A stretch of 16,569 bases of DNA from an uncultured Anaerolineaceae bacterium (GTDB lineage Bacteria; Chloroflexota; Anaerolineae; Promineifilales; Promineifilaceae): NCBI GenBank assembly GCA_937967805.1, contig CALBTC010000287.1, positions 1 through 16,569 on the forward strand, in the 5' to 3' direction. The notes under the pieces were generated by a model. It searched no databases. It was not told where the DNA came from and was given only the letters and a program-made list of their open reading frames with translations. The translations under genes and the position numbers were made by a program. Positions 16,101 through 16,569 of this stretch are shown one piece after another (position 1 is the stretch's first letter; each line of letters starts with the position of its first letter).

Positions 16101-16471
16101 AGGATGCGTATCGAAAGGCGCACGGCTATTATGAGAAGATTGGCAACCCGGCAGCGTTGGCAGAAGCGCAAATTGGGCTGGCGTATACGGCATGGCAGTT
16201 GGAGGACGCTACCGCAGCGAAATTGCAGCTCAAGCCGGCGCTGCCACTGCTGGACGGCCGTTACCTGGGCACGACGCAAGAACCGATGTGGCTCTATCTG
16301 GCAGCTTTTCGTATATTGCGCGCCTCAGGAGATGGAGCGGCCGTTACTGTACAGCGGCATGCTTTCACCTTACTGAACCGGCTGGCCGCCGATCTGATCG
16401 ATCCAAGCTGGCGGCAGCTGTTTCTAGAGCGAGTTTCCGTCAATCGTGCATTATTGAGCGCAGAAGGATGA
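13163..16471 (+). CDS. SARP/AfsR-like transcriptional regulator: winged helix, BTAD, STAND ATPase, TPR
   Basis: 1102 residues. The N-terminal ~9-103 is an OmpR-like winged helix typical of SARPs (LEIRTFGGVEI, GRKAIALLLYLV, LLGLLWPE, ARNNLRVVQAQLRRKL). Residues ~108-262 are the BTAD (CRQRLVEATNLYTGDFLADF, DEWLYVWRERM, QELGVKPDAETV). The STAND/NB-ARC ATPase covers ~285-530: Walker A GPGGIGKT at 314-321, Walker B LLIIDNLEH with D390, sensor-like LLVTSRERL (~414-422) and GMPLGIELAA (485-494). A winged-helix stretch (YALHDVLRQFA) follows, then TPR-like helical pairs over ~650-1040. Such proteins are cytoplasmic ATP-dependent activators that switch on when the TPR sensor binds a signal. It is divergent from the collar unit and has its own promoter; there is no clear Shine-Dalgarno before the ATG. 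Control of the collar genes, or of itself, is inferred from position only. Confidence 0.93.
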   Translation: MQAETDSSLEIRTFGGVEIQHGGRRVHIRGRKAIALLLYLVVERHQRHSRESLLGLLWPEMNDRDARNNLRVVQAQLRRKLVVKDGATPYVASDRHNVWFEDNGRSAVDFWTFQDLLTRCQVHIHADRRSCPECRQRLVEATNLYTGDFLADFHVASCPAFDEWLYVWRERMHIQVLSLLAELTQVHETAGALDTAVAFARRQIELDPLQEASHRDLMRLYDRQNKRPQALAQFDTLRKILQQELGVKPDAETVSLWQLIKGSTQPGAEHSASAVTGIHNLPENTTPFIGREEEIRQISLRLEAGGYRLLTLVGPGGIGKTRLAIEAARENLSLFDDGVCFISLAALNRPAAIPDAIATAVGLSLADRQGAVADLLISALASKQMLLIIDNLEHLMDGVDFLMALLHGAPHLTLLVTSRERLDVQSEDLFHINGLPFPKESELAHAGAFAAVRLFCDRAYRLRKGFKLTPKNAPHVARICQIVSGMPLGIELAATWVRDFTTAELAQALSEKLEMLATTMRDIAPQHRSMEMVFDTSWRLLTTAEQQLFSRLSIFQGDFSRVAATAVADAMPMTLVRLRYQSLVHATESGRYALHDVLRQFAMQALAREAGETESIRARHAAYYLACVERQSTALHGETPQTALRAIEHDLENVRQAWRWAVANGRLFLLQQGVTGLARFYAQSGRYNEGEEMMTIAIQLCEQMGATAGDDQAAWQSLHLRLLTELIDFLNMLSEIPRLRRAASEAVARSAELQDAAGEARALLSLALAHLNYGDNEGALPLLERGLQRARMGKQPEIEGLLLRHIGNVWRQRGNLDREAEYLQQAWVVQRALGFRAEEQTLLLWLTMNRYRLGDFTAGLTYLVQARELNTIVGDPSRASKVDYVQGLIEGAVGEYESARSHFQAAHQANVSLDDWWQQAYALMKLGAVNCKLGQHEAGVNQAKTAVQIAANHSLGEASGDALITLGHIYERMANWTEAQDAYRKAHGYYEKIGNPAALAEAQIGLAYTAWQLEDATAAKLQLKPALPLLDGRYLGTTQEPMWLYLAAFRILRASGDGAAVTVQRHAFTLLNRLAADLIDPSWRQLFLERVSVNRALLSAEG

Positions 16472-16536
16472 GCGTGTCGTGTTTGGGAAAGGTTCGAAGT
16501 TGATCGATTAATTCAACTGGCGATTGAGCGAAAAAG

Positions 16537-16569
16537 AAACGGCCGTTCCTCCCAGAGAAACGGCCGTTT
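16537..16569 (+). terminator. Hairpin made of two iterated palindromes after the regulator gene
   Basis: AAACGGCCGTT (16537-16547) can pair with AACGGCCGTTT (16559-16569) around an 11-nt loop, 65 bp after the TGA of the regulator. Each arm is itself a copy of the dispersed palindrome. The stem ends in TTT at the window edge, so whether a full U-tract follows cannot be seen. It may be an intrinsic terminator or a paired-palindrome element. Confidence 0.5.

Overview
The window looks like chromosomal DNA of a free-living bacterium, most probably a Chloroflexota (Anaerolineae/Caldilineae-like) genome. That assignment is inference: it rests on the mix of gene families (three-domain fused xanthine dehydrogenase-like enzyme, BTAD-STAND-TPR giant regulator, tail-collar gene cluster, DUF11/beta-helix secreted protein) and on a dispersed palindrome, AACGGCCGTT, that is strongly over-represented. 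I see no tRNA, rRNA, CRISPR array, insertion sequence or integrase.

Layout. Bases 1-12884 are read leftward. At the left edge is a 951-codon open frame cut by the window end: a fused [2Fe-2S]/FAD/molybdopterin hydroxylase of the xanthine dehydrogenase/aldehyde oxidase family. Upstream of it come a monohaem cytochrome c-like lipoprotein (3008-4444) and a 1472-residue secreted multidomain protein (4551-8969) with a cadherin-like module, a beta-helix and four tandem transthyretin-like repeats. Then follows a compact run: a DUF6916-like protein (9062-9364), a collar-repeat-HhH fusion (9379-10458), a GNAT acetyltransferase (10455-10967), three paralogous tail-collar proteins (11047-11565, 11576-12094, 12104-12607) and a small conserved protein (12678-12884). 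A 278-bp divergent control region separates this run from a rightward 1102-residue SARP/AfsR-like STAND regulator with TPRs (13163-16471). The window ends in a hairpin built from two copies of the iterated palindrome.

How the parts may work together. Spacing (10-bp gaps, an ATGA overlap, Shine-Dalgarno sites overlapping stop codons) makes the collar proteins, GNAT, fusion and DUF6916 protein one co-translated unit. The divergent regulator is the natural candidate to control it. No tube, sheath, baseplate, capsid or terminase gene is present, so this is not a recognisable prophage or complete injection system. It is better read as a stand-alone collar-protein locus of unknown function. The most unusual gene is the fusion: half of a collar domain, five exact 32-residue repeats that each keep a histidine at the same place, and a C-terminal helix-hairpin-helix domain. 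The functional relation of the three left-hand genes to this locus is not shown by the sequence.
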